The position numbers were made by a program, and so were the translations under genes. Positions 22,595 to 36,611 of a stretch of 64,000 bases of DNA are shown in pieces; the first letter of the stretch is position 1; each line of letters begins with the position of its first letter. This DNA comes from Pseudocercospora fijiensis CIRAD86 (taxonomy: Eukaryota > Ascomycota > Dothideomycetes > Mycosphaerellales > Mycosphaerellaceae). The notes under the pieces are model-generated. The model made no database searches. It saw only the letters and a program-made list of their open reading frames with translations, and was not told the DNA's origin. The stretch covers positions 496,001 to 560,000 of the forward strand of contig NW_006921534.1 of assembly GCF_000340215.1 (NCBI RefSeq). The letters are read 5' to 3'.

Positions 22595-24819
22595 TTACGT
22601 CTTCTTGCCCTTCCCCTTCTTCCTCCTACTAGCACCACTAGCACCCCCACCACTCCCCCCTTGTTGTCCCTCCGGCGCATAAGCATATCCATCCTCCACC
22701 TCCTCCCCCTGCTCCTGAAGTTCTCTAACCTTCTCCCGACTACTAATAAACATCGTCAAATCATGATTCAAATCCTGTAACTCCTTCTTCTCCTCCTTAC
22801 ACCTCTCCAACTCCCCCCGAACTTCTACCAAACCCTCTTCCGCAACCTTAAGCCTCTTCATCAACCCATCATTCATCGCCTTCTCACTCTGAAACTTCGA
22901 CGTAATTTCTCGAGCCATTTGTTCGAATTTTGATTTCGAGGTTTCGGATTTGGAGAGTGCCTTTTCGAGGCGGGAGAGTTGGTCGCGGGATTCTGTTGCC
23001 GTTGTGAGGGATTCGGAGAGTTGGGATTGGAGGTTTGAGGCTGTTGTGGCGGCTTCTTCGGCTTTTTGGGTTGCTTTGGTGGCTTTGTCGACGGCTCGTT
23101 CGATTTGTTCTTCGAAATATTTGCGTTGGCCTTCGAGTTGGGAGGTGAGGAGATAGGTGTATTCGGCGGCCATGTTTTCCATCTTCTCGCGGGGGACTAC
23201 ATCGCCAGCTTCGGCGCGATAGGCTTCGTTTTCGTGGCGCTGGCGAAGCGGCATGTCGACGTATCCGGCGTGAGAGCTTTCTTCGCGTGGTGCGGGCGTC
23301 GGCGGCGGTTTGCTTTGGATCAGTCTGTGGACATAGCCATCACCAGCATAGTCCCACACATGTTGCGTTGAGATGTCCATGGCGTAGCAGTGGCTTGTCT
23401 CCTCGTAGTGAGCGAAAGCATGAGCCTGTGACGCCTTGTCAGTACCGATATCTCCACTCCTCCATGACTGTACTTTTGACATACCTCATCATAACGCCCG
23501 CAGCCAATGTTGCCACATATTAGACATATCCAGAGATTGTTGGTTCCAGCACATGAAGCACACATTGGCTCGCGTTCTTCCTCTTGGTCAGACCCAGGTC
23601 TAGGATATGGGAAGGTATAAGATGGCGCATGAGTATAGCGACACACCGGACAGCCGCTTCCACGCCACTTCTCAAGACAAGCGCAATGGAATACATGCTG
23701 GCAGAGGATCGTGAGTAGTCCGGTCGTCTCATCCATTCGCTCCAGGCAAACAGGGCATGTTGGCAGTTCCAGCAGATTTGGTGGTGGCGGCGCCATTGGT
23801 TTGCTGAGCATCCCCTTAGATACGGCATTCGCTGTGAACGGATCATGATGATTCTGCTGAAATGTAGGCAAACTCTCTTCGTCTGGGGTAATGAACTCGA
23901 CACTTTTGATGAAGACCACATGGCAGTTCTCAGGCTCTGCGGCGCTGAACAAGCGTCCATTGTATGCTTTTTGCCAGTCTCGAGCCTTCTTAGGTGAGCG
24001 GAACTTCATGAGCACCATATATTTGTTGGCTCGACCTGTTCTGATCAGCCGGAAATGCGACACATCCTCTCGAGCTTGATCGCCAACAAAGCCGAGCAGA
24101 TCTGAAGGCATCATCCAGCTCGGAAGGGCCAGAATGCAGAGTGTACTGCACTCATCAATGCTGAAATTGTCTGCCGATTCGCTGACCTGCGCTCGCGCCG
24201 AGCTCTGTTGTAATAGTTGTGATCCATCTTGAGCATATGACTCTTCTGAATCGCGATAGAGATGGACCACACCCCAGCCAACTTCGGTCGTCTTTGGTTC
24301 GCTCGGCAAATACAGCGCCTTCGTGTGTCCATTCAACTTGTTGCTCTTTTCCATATCTATGCTTTCGATCGCAATGCTGTCGTATCTCCAGTCTTCTGCT
24401 GCCGCAGCGTTTGTATGCTTGGTGGTGGGCACGATCCTTGAAGGGACCGAGGAAGCCTTCGTGCTCTTCAGATTGGAGTTGCGCTCGGGCAGCAATAGCG
24501 CATCGCCGTGCGAGTCTTTGCGATCGTTCTCGGGCGATAAATGATGCGGCGAGTCTGAGCGGTCCGATCTGAGAGCAGTGTCGCTGCCGCCAGCGGATGA
24601 AGGCCTTCTCTTGCTGAAGCTATAGCTACTCCACTTGCTGATACGATGTGCCGGTAAATGCGCTTTGAATATGTCCGTCCCGTTCGAAGGTAGGAAAGGT
24701 GAGGAATTGGTAAAGCTGCGCTCTTTCTCCTTCGAGTGAGGTGTTTTGCGCCTCTTAGATGCGCTTGCTGCTGGCGTTTGGTAGAGCTCGAGCTTCAAAT
24801 GGAAGAAGTACGAAGACAT
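22595..24819 (-). CDS. etp1: ETP1/BRAP2-like RING ubiquitin-protein ligase
   Basis: 721 residues from two exons (24819-23485 and 23425-22595). The 59-base intron (GTATGT...CACAG) falls in phase 0 inside the UBP zinc finger, joining GCGRYDE to AHAFAHYEE. Domains in order: N-terminal MSSYFFHLKLELY typical of fungal BRAP2; BRAP2/RRM-like domain about 222-320 (CTLCILALPSWM to ITPDEESLPTF); C3H2C3-type RING about 355-395 (CPVCLERMDE, CQHVFHCACLEKW, CPVCR); UBP-type zinc finger about 417-480 (CASC, CLICGNIGCGRY, HYEETSHCYAMD), which binds free ubiquitin C-termini; a long coiled coil; and a Lys-rich tail SRRKKGKGKKT. Yeast ETP1 and human BRAP are the family models (E3 ligase, cytoplasmic retention of nuclear-signal proteins). 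ATG at 24819 chosen because the frame further upstream has no ATG. It lies 576 bases from polyubiquitin on the same strand. Confidence 0.9.
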
Positions 24820-25395
24820 TAGAAGAACGGATGCCGACGACCTACAGTAGCAGCGCAAGTCATATTGGTGTTGTTAGGCTGCACAGTCAGAGTGTTGTCT
24901 TTGTGACGAGGAAAAGTAGAGAGGTTCGGTCACTCCCGGCAGCAGGCGCTGGCAGTGTCGCTGAGCAAACAGTCACGGGGAGTCTTGTCACTACCCAATC
25001 AATCAGTTCATGATACGTGCGGGCGTGGTTTGTTTGTATTCTGAAAATTCGTGAAGGTGAAGATGCAGTACAAGTTCTGGGAGGCGCCGTGGAAGGCGGC
25101 TAGATCCTCGGTCGCCACCGATCTCGGCGCTCGAGTACAAACATGGATCACTTCTGCTATTCAATCAAAAATCACTCAGAACGGGGACGAGGACGAGGAA
25201 CGGAATTGAAAATGGGAGAAAATTATCACAGCGTCCAAGCCGCACACGGCTGCTGTATTCGTGCTCATTTTCAATAGTGGTAGCGTCTTCTGCTGCAGGC
25301 ACCGCACGCCGGCGGCCAGCCTCGCCTCAGTTCATGTCGCTCGTAATGTCATGTCGCTCAAAAGTCAGAAAGTCTCGCATCCGCATCACCTCCGC
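24820..25395. promoter_or_regulatory. Intergenic: ETP1-like promoter and polyubiquitin 3' end
   Basis: Non-RIP DNA between two minus-strand genes. It must hold the promoter of the ETP1-like gene and the terminator of polyubiquitin. No individual site is convincing by eye; a GGGACGAGGACGAGGAACGG run near 25184 is low complexity. Confidence 0.5.
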
Positions 25396-27258
<1,863 letters not shown>

Positions 27259-28850
27259 CTACCATGGTTTCCGCCCAAAGACCACCGGCATTGGAAAGTA
27301 GGCATGAATCTTCTTATTCCGGAAGTCAGCCGCAATTTTCGCCACGAAAACATCCACTTCGGATTTCTGCCATCCCAAAGCTCGAGTGAGAAGTGCCATA
27401 CAGAAAGCCTCGAGCCCGTCAATGATGTTGACTTGGTTCCAGCGACCAAGATCCTTCATGAAAGGATCTTTGGGCCAGGAGTTTGACGGCCACATGAACA
27501 TCCTCGTCTGAATGTCGACGAAGCCTGCTTGTCTCATCCACTCCTCGAAATGGGGATACACATCAGACCCCAGAGGACGACCGATTTTGCGTCCAGCTTC
27601 GCAGAGCAGTTCTCCCCATCGGTACATTTCTGTGCCGATGTGAGTTCCGTCTGCGGATTTGACGGGAAGTCCGTAGTCTTGTAGTTCCAGCCAGCCTCCA
27701 GGTTCAAGGTTCTCGAATGATTGTCTTATGAACGCCGGCCAGTCGGCGAAACAGCCAGACAGGAGTCGGGCGTGGATGAAGTCGAACTTCTCCTGGTACA
27801 GCCACACATCTTCAGCATCGTCGACAACGAACTTGACGTTAGGAGGCACCCTGGGTGTGTCAGTAAGCATATTCCAAGGGGTAGTGCTCGTTGATACTTA
27901 CATCGTAGGCTGATTAGGACTCAAGTCTATGCCGGTCACCTCGCACTCGGGAAATTCGTCGGCAAAGTCAATGGCCCAAATGCCAGTGCCTGTGCCGACA
28001 TCTAGACATCGCTTCGGATCGCTGAGAGGCGCAAAGAACAATTTGTTGGCGTAAGTGATCCTCAGCAAATGGTGCTGCAAGTCAAGACGGTCCGCTTCAC
28101 GCTGCTCGGATAGTTAGGGAATTTCAAGAGTGTTCGATGAAGATTGCCCGCTTACCTCGTCGTTCGGGAAGATGTATTTGCCGTCCTTGTAAGCTGGAAA
28201 TATGTCAGATCGCGCTTACTTCAATGCTGTCATCAAGGAAAAGTATACCATGATAGGTGCGGCCGTGTTCCTTTCGATAGTTGAAGATTGATTCACTTAG
28301 ACTCGTTGTTCTACTAGAGCTGTACAGTGTTAGCCAAACGTGTTCTGGACAGAAGTTTCGAAAGACCTTACGCATCGGATCCAAGTGCAGAGTCACTATC
28401 AAGTTCCTACAAAGTACAGTGTCAGGCACGAGAGCTCTAGACAAGACGGCGATCAGCACAACGTACGTCAGGCTCCAATTGCTGCTCCTCGGCATTCTGG
28501 CCGTCAAGATTCACAGGCTGCGGCGCTGCGTGGCTCATCGGTACGTGATCATGGCTGGGTGGTAATGAGGGTGCCGTCAAAGGACTCTCACGCGCAGATG
28601 CAGGCGCGACAGCGGTATTGGTGGCGGTGGCGGTCTCGGAAGAATGATTGTGAGAGGGCCATGTACTGCTCTGCTCGTGGAGATGGTCCGATGGAGGTGC
28701 GGAGTCTGGTGCAGTGATGCTTGTCAAATAGTCGCGATGGTCCTGCAGACGCGATGCCAACGCGCGTTCGATTTCGAGAAGCTCGTCTGGAGGGGCGGGT
28801 GGTGTTGTGCTGTTGTTTGCGGCGTCATTGGCATTCTTCGCGCCAAGCAT
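27259..28850 (-). CDS. LaeA-like class I SAM-dependent methyltransferase
   Basis: Six exons give 439 residues in an unbroken frame: 28850-28467, 28406-28372, 28319-28249, 28193-28156, 28101-27902, 27850-27259. All introns are GT-AG and 48-65 bases. N-terminal about 130 residues are low-complexity. Then come the family segments DSDSALGSDA, NYRKEHGRTYH and AYKDGKYIFPNDE, all crossing exon joins. The SAM-binding motif I LDVGTGTGIWAIDFA is at about residues 209-223, followed by IDLSPNQPTMVPPNVKFVVDDAEDVW and FDFIHARLL. C-terminal MPVVFGRKPW is usual for the LaeA/UMTA group. LaeA-type proteins are nuclear regulators or small-molecule/peptide methyltransferases in fungal secondary metabolism; which applies here cannot be told. 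The gene is divergent from a P450, a pairing often seen in metabolite clusters. Confidence 0.9.
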
Positions 28851-30314
28851 GGTGAAGGTTCACCAGCCTTCGATGGACCGAGGACTAGTTCTACGCCAAC
28901 TCTTTTCTCTCAGGCACAGTATCAGCCCGATATCAAGTTTCAAGCCTCCTCACACGTGGTGCGGCTGTGTGGTGGTGGATGTTGGGAGAATTGCAAGACG
29001 TGCTCAAACTGTGCGACCTTGGCTGCTGCTCTGGTGTGGTAGCCACTACTGCGCGTTCCCAACTTCCAACTTCCACCGGAGACCTGCGATTTCAGCCGGG
29101 CGACGGCGACGGCGACGGCGGCGACGACGACGACGATGGCCACGACACAGACACAGCAATGGATCGCTTGGGATTCTGGCACGGCACAGCAAAGACACTC
29201 CTTCGCCGCAGAGGTATCGCTCTACACTGTACCGCTTGCGACACCCGTTCTTCTAATCTACCTGCTCTCTATGCATCATGGGTGGCTCTGAAACCTTCAA
29301 GCACAGAACTAACTTCTCGGCCCACTCTCCCCGCCCTCCCTCGTCGGAGCCTCCCAGCTCTAAAAGCTGGACCTCATCGCGTCAAGCTCGCATTGCACGA
29401 CTTCATCCAGTAGTGCGCGATGCAACACTACCAGCATGCCACCGCCATGCACCATTCTGTTATCTGCCGGGGGGGTGGGGGGGCCTGCTCATTAGAATAC
29501 GGAGTAGCGCCAGCGGCGAAAGTCATCACCACGCGAGCGTGCAAGGGCCTGCCGCCTGCGAACAGTGCGAAGGAAGCAGAGAACGCTCGGAGCTTCAGCG
29601 TGCAAGGGCCTGCGAAGGAAGCCGTCATTCCCGCCCGCCGTTTGAGAATCGGCGGCCGCCCGCCGCTCGCAGCTGTGCCTGCCGTTCCTCAATCGAGAGA
29701 CGGTGCTGCCTCCACGCTGCAATGTTCGGCACGGGCGGCGGTGGTGGTGCAGTGTTCGCAGAGGAGAAGCCCTCGCGTGCGCAGTCACCGCAGTAACTTT
29801 GTGCCTACAGCACAGCGCACTGAGTGCGGTACCGGTGCGCGCATCAGCCGTGAGTCGCGCCTGGATCTTTGATTCATCAGCGTTGCAAGCGCCGTGGCGA
29901 TTTGGCACTTGACGTGCACAAGGGTAGCTCTGTTGAGCCTCCAAACTGTCATTCACTTGTCCCTCATTCGCCATTGCCCCTACTTAGGCAATGCCTGCGC
30001 CTTTTCCATGCTGATCGAGCACGTCGACCGGCTGCGACGATATTCCCAATCGAGATTCATTACCACATCAGGCAGCAAGCCGTATGCTGCCACTACACCA
30101 CATTTGATCGAACGCCGTATCGCTACAATCTCGCTTCAGCAGCAGCATATGAGGCAACACAAGGCGACTAACTAGCAAACTTCTCAGTCCCGACGACTCG
30201 GTCCCTGACAAGCAGGTCTTATACACCCGTGCTGCACGCCGCCCGAACTGCTGGAGAATCCTGTACTTCCTAAAGGACCACGCAACGCCCTTGACGCCCA
30301 ACACTCCCGGCAGC
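28851..30314. promoter_or_regulatory. Shared upstream region of methyltransferase and P450
   Basis: About 1.46 kb between divergent start codons. It contains a (GACGGC)/(GACGAC) trinucleotide stretch at about 29099-29140, a G-run near 29469-29486, and a direct repeat of GCGTGCAAGGGCCTGC at about 29537 and 29599. No conserved ORF was recognised; the overlapping ORFs on both strands follow GC-rich composition. Confidence 0.5.
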
Positions 30315-32215
30315 ATGGTTGCTGCGGCTTTCTTGCCTCTATTTGCAATTGTGCTGCTTCTCATTGCTCGCAAGATCCGGCAATTTTATGCTCTCAACCA
30401 CTTTGCCGGCCACTGGTCGTCCGGCTGGTCGAGATTGTGGCTTCTCAGGACGCAAAGCAGCGGGCGAATGAACAAGATATTTACCGAGCTCAACAACAAG
30501 TATGGTGAGTCGACGAGCTTCCTTCGTGATCATGAAACTTCCTATCTGGGTACAGCGAAGCTCTCAGGGTCGCACAAGATCCGATTGATCGATCGCGTTA
30601 CACAAAAGTCTTTCTCGTAATACCAACATTTGCTATGATTTGGCCTCCAACCCATGCTGCCATGAGCTTCATGCTTGACGTGCATCGCTTCCCAAAGCCA
30701 CAGTCTATGCAAATGCCCCTACTCTTGGGATGGCAGCTCACACCCTAGGCAGGTTCAACGGCTCGCATTGGACCTGGCATGCTGATAACGACCGACCCCG
30801 AACTGATGCGGCGTATGAATGCCGTAAGATCCACATTCACGAGAGGCCCATGGTATGCAGCTCTCAAGCTACATCCCGAACGTGAGAACATCACCTCGTA
30901 CATCGATGAGCGCAAGCATGCGGACATCCGGAGTCGCATGGCCCCTGGCTACTCCGGCCGAGAGAACCATCATCTTGAGGAAGAGGTCGACGATAGATTG
31001 ATGAAAATGCACACTCTAATCAACGACAAGTACCTGACCCGTCCAGACGAGGGTGTCTACAAGACATTAGATCTCAGTCGAGTAACTTCCTTCTTCACAC
31101 TGGATGTGATCTCGCAAATAGCATTTGGTCAAGCATTCGGCTTTCTGGACCACGACGACGATCCTTTCGGTTATCTCAAGAACCTGTCAGAATTTCTTCC
31201 CGCAATTCTCGTCTTCGGCACCTACACAGAGCTGACCAACATCCTACAACTACCACTCCTCAAAGCCGCCCTTCCCAAGAACACGGACAAGCGCGGTCTC
31301 GGGCGCGTGATGGGCTTTGCCGCCGAACGGGTGCGTGAACGTTTTGGCAGCAAGCCTGTTGTGCGACGCGATATGCTCGGAGCCTTCATCAACAAGGGTC
31401 TCACGCAGGATGAACTGGAATCTGAAACCCTCACCCAAATCACCGCCGGCTCAGACTCAACCGCAAGCTCTCTCCGCGTGACCCTACATTTCATCTCAAC
31501 CTCACCTCCAATTCTCCATCGCCTACTATCCGAAGCCAAAGCTGGAATCTCCGCAGGCAAAATCTCTAGACCCATCATCAAAGACTCCGAAGCAAGAAAA
31601 TGGCCCTACCTCCAAGCCTGCATCAAAGAAGGGCTTCGCATGTACCCACCCGTCACCGGCTTACTGGCGAAACGCGTCCCCGATGACGGTACCGTAATCG
31701 AGGTCGACGGTGTCGAAAAATTCGCTCCGGGTGGAACGCAAATCGGTTGGAATAGTTGGGGCATGATGCGACACCAAACCATTTTCGGACCTGATGTTGA
31801 AATTTTTCGACCTGAACGCTGGCTTCCTCGTGATGAAAGCGAGCTTGAAAAACAGCGGATTCAGACTATGACTGAGACTGTCAGTTTATGTTTTGGGTAT
31901 GGCAGGTTTGGATGTCTTGGGAGAGGGGTTGCGACGATGGAGTTGAATAAGGCTATTATTGAGGTATGTTAACTTACTTATGGGCCTCCAGCGGAAAGAT
32001 TTGCCAGCTGATATATATGACAGACGCTCCTGCGCTTTAATCTCCAACCTTGCAGTCTCGCGAAACCTTTTGATGAATCGGTCGTGGGGTTTTATGTTCA
32101 TGAGAATATGAATTTTGTGGCTACGGAGCGGAAAGATTTGGGTGAGGGGGGAGGTGAGGTGGTGTTTGAAGGGGAGGTTGATGCGGGGGCTATTGCTGGG
32201 GCTTATGAGGAATGA
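30315..32215 (+). CDS. Cytochrome P450 monooxygenase, pisatin-demethylase-like
   Basis: Three exons (30315-30504, 30753-31963, 32024-32215) give 530 residues, normal for a microsomal P450. N-terminal membrane anchor AAAFLPLFAIVLLLIARKI (residues 3-21), so the enzyme should sit in the ER and take electrons from P450 reductase. Family lead-in LITTDPELMRRMNAVRS, FTRGPWY and MAPGYSGREN are typical of pisatin demethylase relatives. I-helix oxygen-activation motif AGSDST near 295, ExxR motif EGLR near 356, FRPERWL near 416, and heme loop FGYGRFGCLGRG with the Cys ligand near 451. Intron 1 is 248 bases, long for this genome; intron 2 is 60 bases. Substrate unknown. It is divergent from the LaeA-like gene. 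Confidence 0.93.
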
Positions 32216-32901
32216 TATTACCTGATCTTGTTGGGAAGTCTTGGGGAAGGCAATCGAATGGGCGGGCGGTGCTCAGGTATGGAATGTGCCAGGTGAGCCA
32301 GCACTTCTGTGGAAGTTGAGGATTTGGGGATGTCTGGAATCATCTACCTTGTGATATGCGACTCTCGCTGATTCATCTATCTAATCTATGCAAGAATTCG
32401 GTCATACTATAATCAATCCTTCGCACCGCAAACCACCCGGCTCGACCATCTCCCGCTGCAAAATCACAGTCTATAGTAGCACGGATCTCATCGCAAGCTG
32501 TTGTTCCACATGTTTCCGTCGTTCCTGGTTCTCCTCTATACCGATCCACCTCATCCTGCTCCAAGTACCCCCACCTTGACATGATCCGTACCGTATCCTC
32601 CTCCAAGCTTCTACAAATTTCGCGAAAAAAAACTTGTCGAAAATTTTTCCTTTCTCTCCTTGTCTTTAGTTTTTATCGAAAAAGTTCAAACCATCACGTA
32701 CATGTATGTATATATCCAGCCAGTGTCAGGTCTATCGGAATCAATTGAAGCATTTGAAGTTATCGAGACTGGGCAGAGGAACTTGCTACAAATGGGCTAC
32801 CGATTGCATCGTTCCGATCTTTGCGATGAGAGAGAATCTTCCCAGAACATGTCCGTGCTGGACTGTCGGCTTTCATTTGATTATTCGCGAGGAAGTTAGG
32901 C
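32216..32901. other. Intergenic region after the P450
   Basis: 3' flank of the P450; TTCGCGAAAAAAAACTTG-type AT stretch near 32620. No gene recognised. Confidence 0.4.
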
Positions 32902-33237
32902 CTAGAAATTTTCTGCTCGTTCATCAAGATCTTGGGCACGTTGGACAAGCCATTCTGCTGTGAGCTGATCTTGCGGCGTTCCGGTAAGGCCGGAAATTTG
33001 CTCGAGCTGGCTCGGCATATGGAGCGCCTGATACTCGAGCCATTGTGTCTAGGTGATGGTGTCGATGTAGTGGTATCCGCTACATGAGTCGCAAGGGAAG
33101 AGGCCTGTTGCTTGTGGTTCGGATTCTGGAATCTTCTGTGCTGTCGCCATAGATATAAGCACTTTGTTTGATGGATTTTCAAGTACTGTATGAATTCCTC
33201 TTCGAATGGGACAGATGAACTTCGACATCGTTGACAT
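32902..33237 (-). pseudogene. Short hypothetical ORF with one in-frame TAG
   Basis: ATG at 33237. The frame gives MSTMSKFICPIRRGIHTVLE, continues to a small Cys pair in FPCDSCSGYHYIDTIT, meets a TAG at 33049, and then runs on in protein-like sequence (WLEYQALHMPSQLEQISGL, then a DQLTAEWLVQRAQDLDERAE helix) to a stop at 32902. The codons on both sides of the TAG look real, so either one nonsense mutation has killed a 110-residue gene or a tiny unrecognised intron removes it. No family assigned. Confidence 0.3.
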
Positions 33238-34886
33238 GCTCAGCTTCGAGAGGTCACATGTCGTTCTCCTCGCCGGTGACTGCCAGGATGATGCATCTCC
33301 ATCATCAGAATTGATTGGCTAGATCCTCGAATCTTGAGAGGCAAACAGCTCTCTGTGAGACTCCGTCTATGGCCCAGAAGCATCGGGGTACCGATAACTG
33401 GTTTTTGGTGTTTCTCGTTTGGTGCCTTTCAAGAGACTAACGCTCGTGAGAACATTCAGAGTACATCACTTGCATACACTTCGAATTGCTACGGGGAACA
33501 TGTGCCTGGAATGTGGTGGCTCGGTGGGGTGGTTCAGAGGGAAGAGATGATGCGATGCGATGCGATGTGAGGAAGGAGGTCCGGATTAAAGTATCGCCGA
33601 ACGCCGAGCTCTGCTTCCGTTCTCACTTACCTTTGGCTTCTTCCATCTCCATAACAATTAAATAAAACGTCCACCGCATGATCTTACCTGTCCTCGATTT
33701 GCCGGCGGGAGCTGTTCGCTCCCAGAATTGCGACACAGATGCCTGATCGCTCGCAGGCAGGCGAAGCTCGGTCGTCCACGCATCAAAAGGGCGAGCAGCA
33801 ATAGCGAGGCAGACAGCATGAAAGACGAAAGAAAGGGTGCGGACGGGCGAAGGCTGGCCAATATTTGGTGAGAAGGCAGCCACGAACAAAGAGCATCAAA
33901 CTGCCCAGGCCGTGGCGCGTGCGAAGCGAACTTGTGCACCATACCATCTCGAGCGATACGACACCGACATCTTTTGTCATCACTGACTGATGCTATGCTG
34001 CTCACGCATTCAGCCGGGTCGAGGTTGGGAAAAGAGCGGAAGGGGTTGCTGCTACGGAGCAGCTGCGTACGTTACAATCTCATCCCAGAATATTCTTATC
34101 GCCATGTCGGTGCCGGCGTTGCTTGCACCAACGCACGTTTCTGGGAGATGACCTAAAGAAGACAGTCAAAGCGCTCTTCTCGTTGTCTTACTCGAAAATT
34201 TCATGCCTACGGGTTCAGTATCTCAATGAAGAACTTGGTGTCTGCGAAGGAAGAAGCGCTCTGCGATGCATGGATCGAAATATTCCGCATCCTCGCAAGC
34301 TCTTTGCTGTTCGCCTCAACTTCTTCGATGAAAGCAAGCTTGCACGCACATGTTTCACGCTCTTTCAACGCCATCTTCTCCTTCTTGATCTTATGATTGT
34401 TCACAGTGCTCGCCAAAGTTGCTATGCTCAAGTGCAATCTATAGCTCTGCACGCTGGCGGTGCCCGTCTCGTCTCGGGCTTGCTCGTATGGTGACGACGT
34501 GTTGACTCGCTTAATATGGTCTCGACCGCTGCAGGTTCAAATTGTTTTTGTGGCTTGCGAACCGAGTTTTGCCGGACCTGGCTCCGAGTGAGTAAGGAGT
34601 GACAAAGGAGCCCCTGTCCACTGGCTGCAGGCAATTCGCCGCGAGCTTACCGCTTAAGGACGCGGCTCTGCGGCGGTGGTGACGTCCAAGTGCGAGCTCG
34701 CCACCACTGCACTGCTCATGGTGATGGCACATTGACGTGTGAACCTCCTCAATAAGCAGTAAGCGTTATGCTCTGCGTGTGAAACAGTAAGCGTTATGCT
34801 TGACGTACTCGAGCTCGTCGGCACCTATATCCTCCACACCTTCTGCCCTTCCTTCCAACACACTCTCACGCAATCCCGAAAACAAG
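33238..34886. other. Intergenic; catalase upstream region
   Basis: No certain gene. A minus-strand frame at 34207-34494 gives a helical, charged reading (KIKKEKMALKERETCACK, FIEEVEANSKELARMRN) that could be a terminal exon or a chance ORF. Just before the catalase the decamer GTAAGCGTTATGCT occurs twice (34759 and 34787), with a CT-rich leader after it. Confidence 0.35.
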
Positions 34887-36611
34887 ATGGCACCATCAAC
34901 ACAAGCATCCGCCGACGCCGCCCTCCCTGGCGACATTCACCGCGACTACAGCGACGACAAGACTGCTTCATCTGAAGATACCCTTTATTGCACCAGCAAT
35001 GGCGTTCCAATGCCACACCCATATGAGGCTCAGCGAGTAGGAGAGAACGGTCCCCTCCTTCTGCAAGACTTCCACTTGATCGACCTGCTCTCTCACTTCG
35101 ACCGCGAGCGCATTCCAGAGCGTGTTGTGCACGCCAAGGGTGGAGGGGCTCATGGATACTACGTCACCACGAATCCAATGGACGACCTGTGCCAGGCCGA
35201 TATCTTCAAGGCCGGCAAGAAGTGTCCTATTACTGTCCGATTTTCCACTGTTGGAGGCGAGTCTGGATCTCACGACTGTGCTCGCGATCCACGAGGATTC
35301 TCCGTAAAGTTCAGGACTGAGGAGGGTAACTGGGATATGGTGGCAAACAACACGCCGGTATTCTTCTTGCGTGATCCTGCCAAATTCCCTCACTTCATCC
35401 ACACCCAGAAGCGTGACCCATCATCGCATCTGACCCATGCCGACGACTCGACCATGTTCTGGGACTATTTCAGCCAGAACCCAGAATCCGTGCACCAGGT
35501 CCTCATCCTCATGGGTGATCGTGGCATTCCAGATGGGTGGCGCAAGATGCATGGCTACTCTGGACACACCTTCAAGTTGGTCAACAAGAACGGCGATTGG
35601 GTCTATGGACAAATGCACATGAAGAGCAAGCAGGGCACTGGCTTCATCACCCAAGCAGACTCTGCCAATTACTCGCCCGACTATGCTCAGAAAGATCTCT
35701 ACAATGCTATCGAGCGTGGCGACTACCCAGGCTGGGACGTCATGTGGCAGATCATGACTGCCAAGGAAGCCGAAGATCTCTGGGAGACCGAGAAGATCAA
35801 CGTCTTCGATCTTACACATGTCTGGCCCCAGAAGAAGTTCCCCCTCCGAAAGGTGGGAGAGTTCTACCTGAACGAGAACGTCAAGAACTATTTCGCAGAG
35901 ATTGAGCAGATCGCTTTCAACCCAAGCCATCTGCCACCAGGCATTGAGCCATCTGCCGACCCAGTCCTGCAGTCTAGACTGTTCTCATACCCAGACACTC
36001 ACCGTCACCGTGTTGGTGTCAACTACCAGCAGTTACCAGTCAACCAGCCACGCGTGCCATACCGCATTGCGAACTTCCAGCGAGATGGCACCATGTCTTT
36101 CTACAACCAAGGCTCACGCCCAGCATACCTCAGCTCCATCTCGCCCGTCAACTTCCGAGAGCGAAGCGTTGACCTTGACAAGACACATGGTCACTTCCAG
36201 GGTAACGCTATTACTTTCCTCTCCGAGATCCGTCCCGAGGACTTCAACGCTCCTCGCGCACTATGGGAGAAGGTCTTCGACGATGGTGCCAAGGCACGCT
36301 TCATCGAGAATGTATCCGGACACATGCAAAATTGCCACAAAGAAGAGATCATCAAGCGACAAATTTCCATCTTCCGTGAGGTTTCTGACGACCTTGCCAG
36401 CCGCCTCGAGAAGGCCACAGGCGTGAAGGGTTACGATGGCATTTCCGGCTTGCAGTTCAACGGCACCCACAACGGAATGGCAAAGGACGCCAAGCTCCGC
36501 GTTGCGAATGGAATGTCTGCGAATGGTGTTAGCCCGTCTGTGGGTAATAATGGTGCTCCAACTCACGGAACACACCGCGAGATTAATGGCATTCAGGCAA
36601 AGGTTCATTGA
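34887..36611 (+). CDS. Monofunctional heme catalase
   Basis: Single-exon gene, 574 residues; decomposes hydrogen peroxide to water and oxygen. Start at ATG 34887 (AACAAGATGG); the frame is open further upstream only through non-ATG codons. Catalytic His at about 82 in RVVHAKGGGAHGYY; RFSTVGGESGSHDCARDPRGF near 113-133; distal Asn at about 155 in NNTPVFFLRDP; HTQKRDP; proximal heme-ligand Tyr at about 366 in RLFSYPDTHRHR. The length and the absence of a C-terminal flavodoxin-like domain put it with small-subunit catalases. The C-terminus is Asn/Gly-rich and ends AKVH, so no classical SKL peroxisome signal, and no signal peptide is seen; location is therefore probably cytosolic, or peroxisomal by another signal. 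Codon use is normal; no RIP. Confidence 0.96.
   Translation: MAPSTQASADAALPGDIHRDYSDDKTASSEDTLYCTSNGVPMPHPYEAQRVGENGPLLLQDFHLIDLLSHFDRERIPERVVHAKGGGAHGYYVTTNPMDDLCQADIFKAGKKCPITVRFSTVGGESGSHDCARDPRGFSVKFRTEEGNWDMVANNTPVFFLRDPAKFPHFIHTQKRDPSSHLTHADDSTMFWDYFSQNPESVHQVLILMGDRGIPDGWRKMHGYSGHTFKLVNKNGDWVYGQMHMKSKQGTGFITQADSANYSPDYAQKDLYNAIERGDYPGWDVMWQIMTAKEAEDLWETEKINVFDLTHVWPQKKFPLRKVGEFYLNENVKNYFAEIEQIAFNPSHLPPGIEPSADPVLQSRLFSYPDTHRHRVGVNYQQLPVNQPRVPYRIANFQRDGTMSFYNQGSRPAYLSSISPVNFRERSVDLDKTHGHFQGNAITFLSEIRPEDFNAPRALWEKVFDDGAKARFIENVSGHMQNCHKEEIIKRQISIFREVSDDLASRLEKATGVKGYDGISGLQFNGTHNGMAKDAKLRVANGMSANGVSPSVGNNGAPTHGTHREINGIQAKVH

Noticed and set aside
24820..24858. Start of the ETP1-like protein at 24858
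   Set aside because: That position is TTG, not ATG. MSSYFF at 24819 matches the usual fungal BRAP2 N-terminus.
34800..34886. Start of the catalase at 34800
   Set aside because: It is a TTG codon. The ATG at 34887 has a good context and gives a normal N-terminus.
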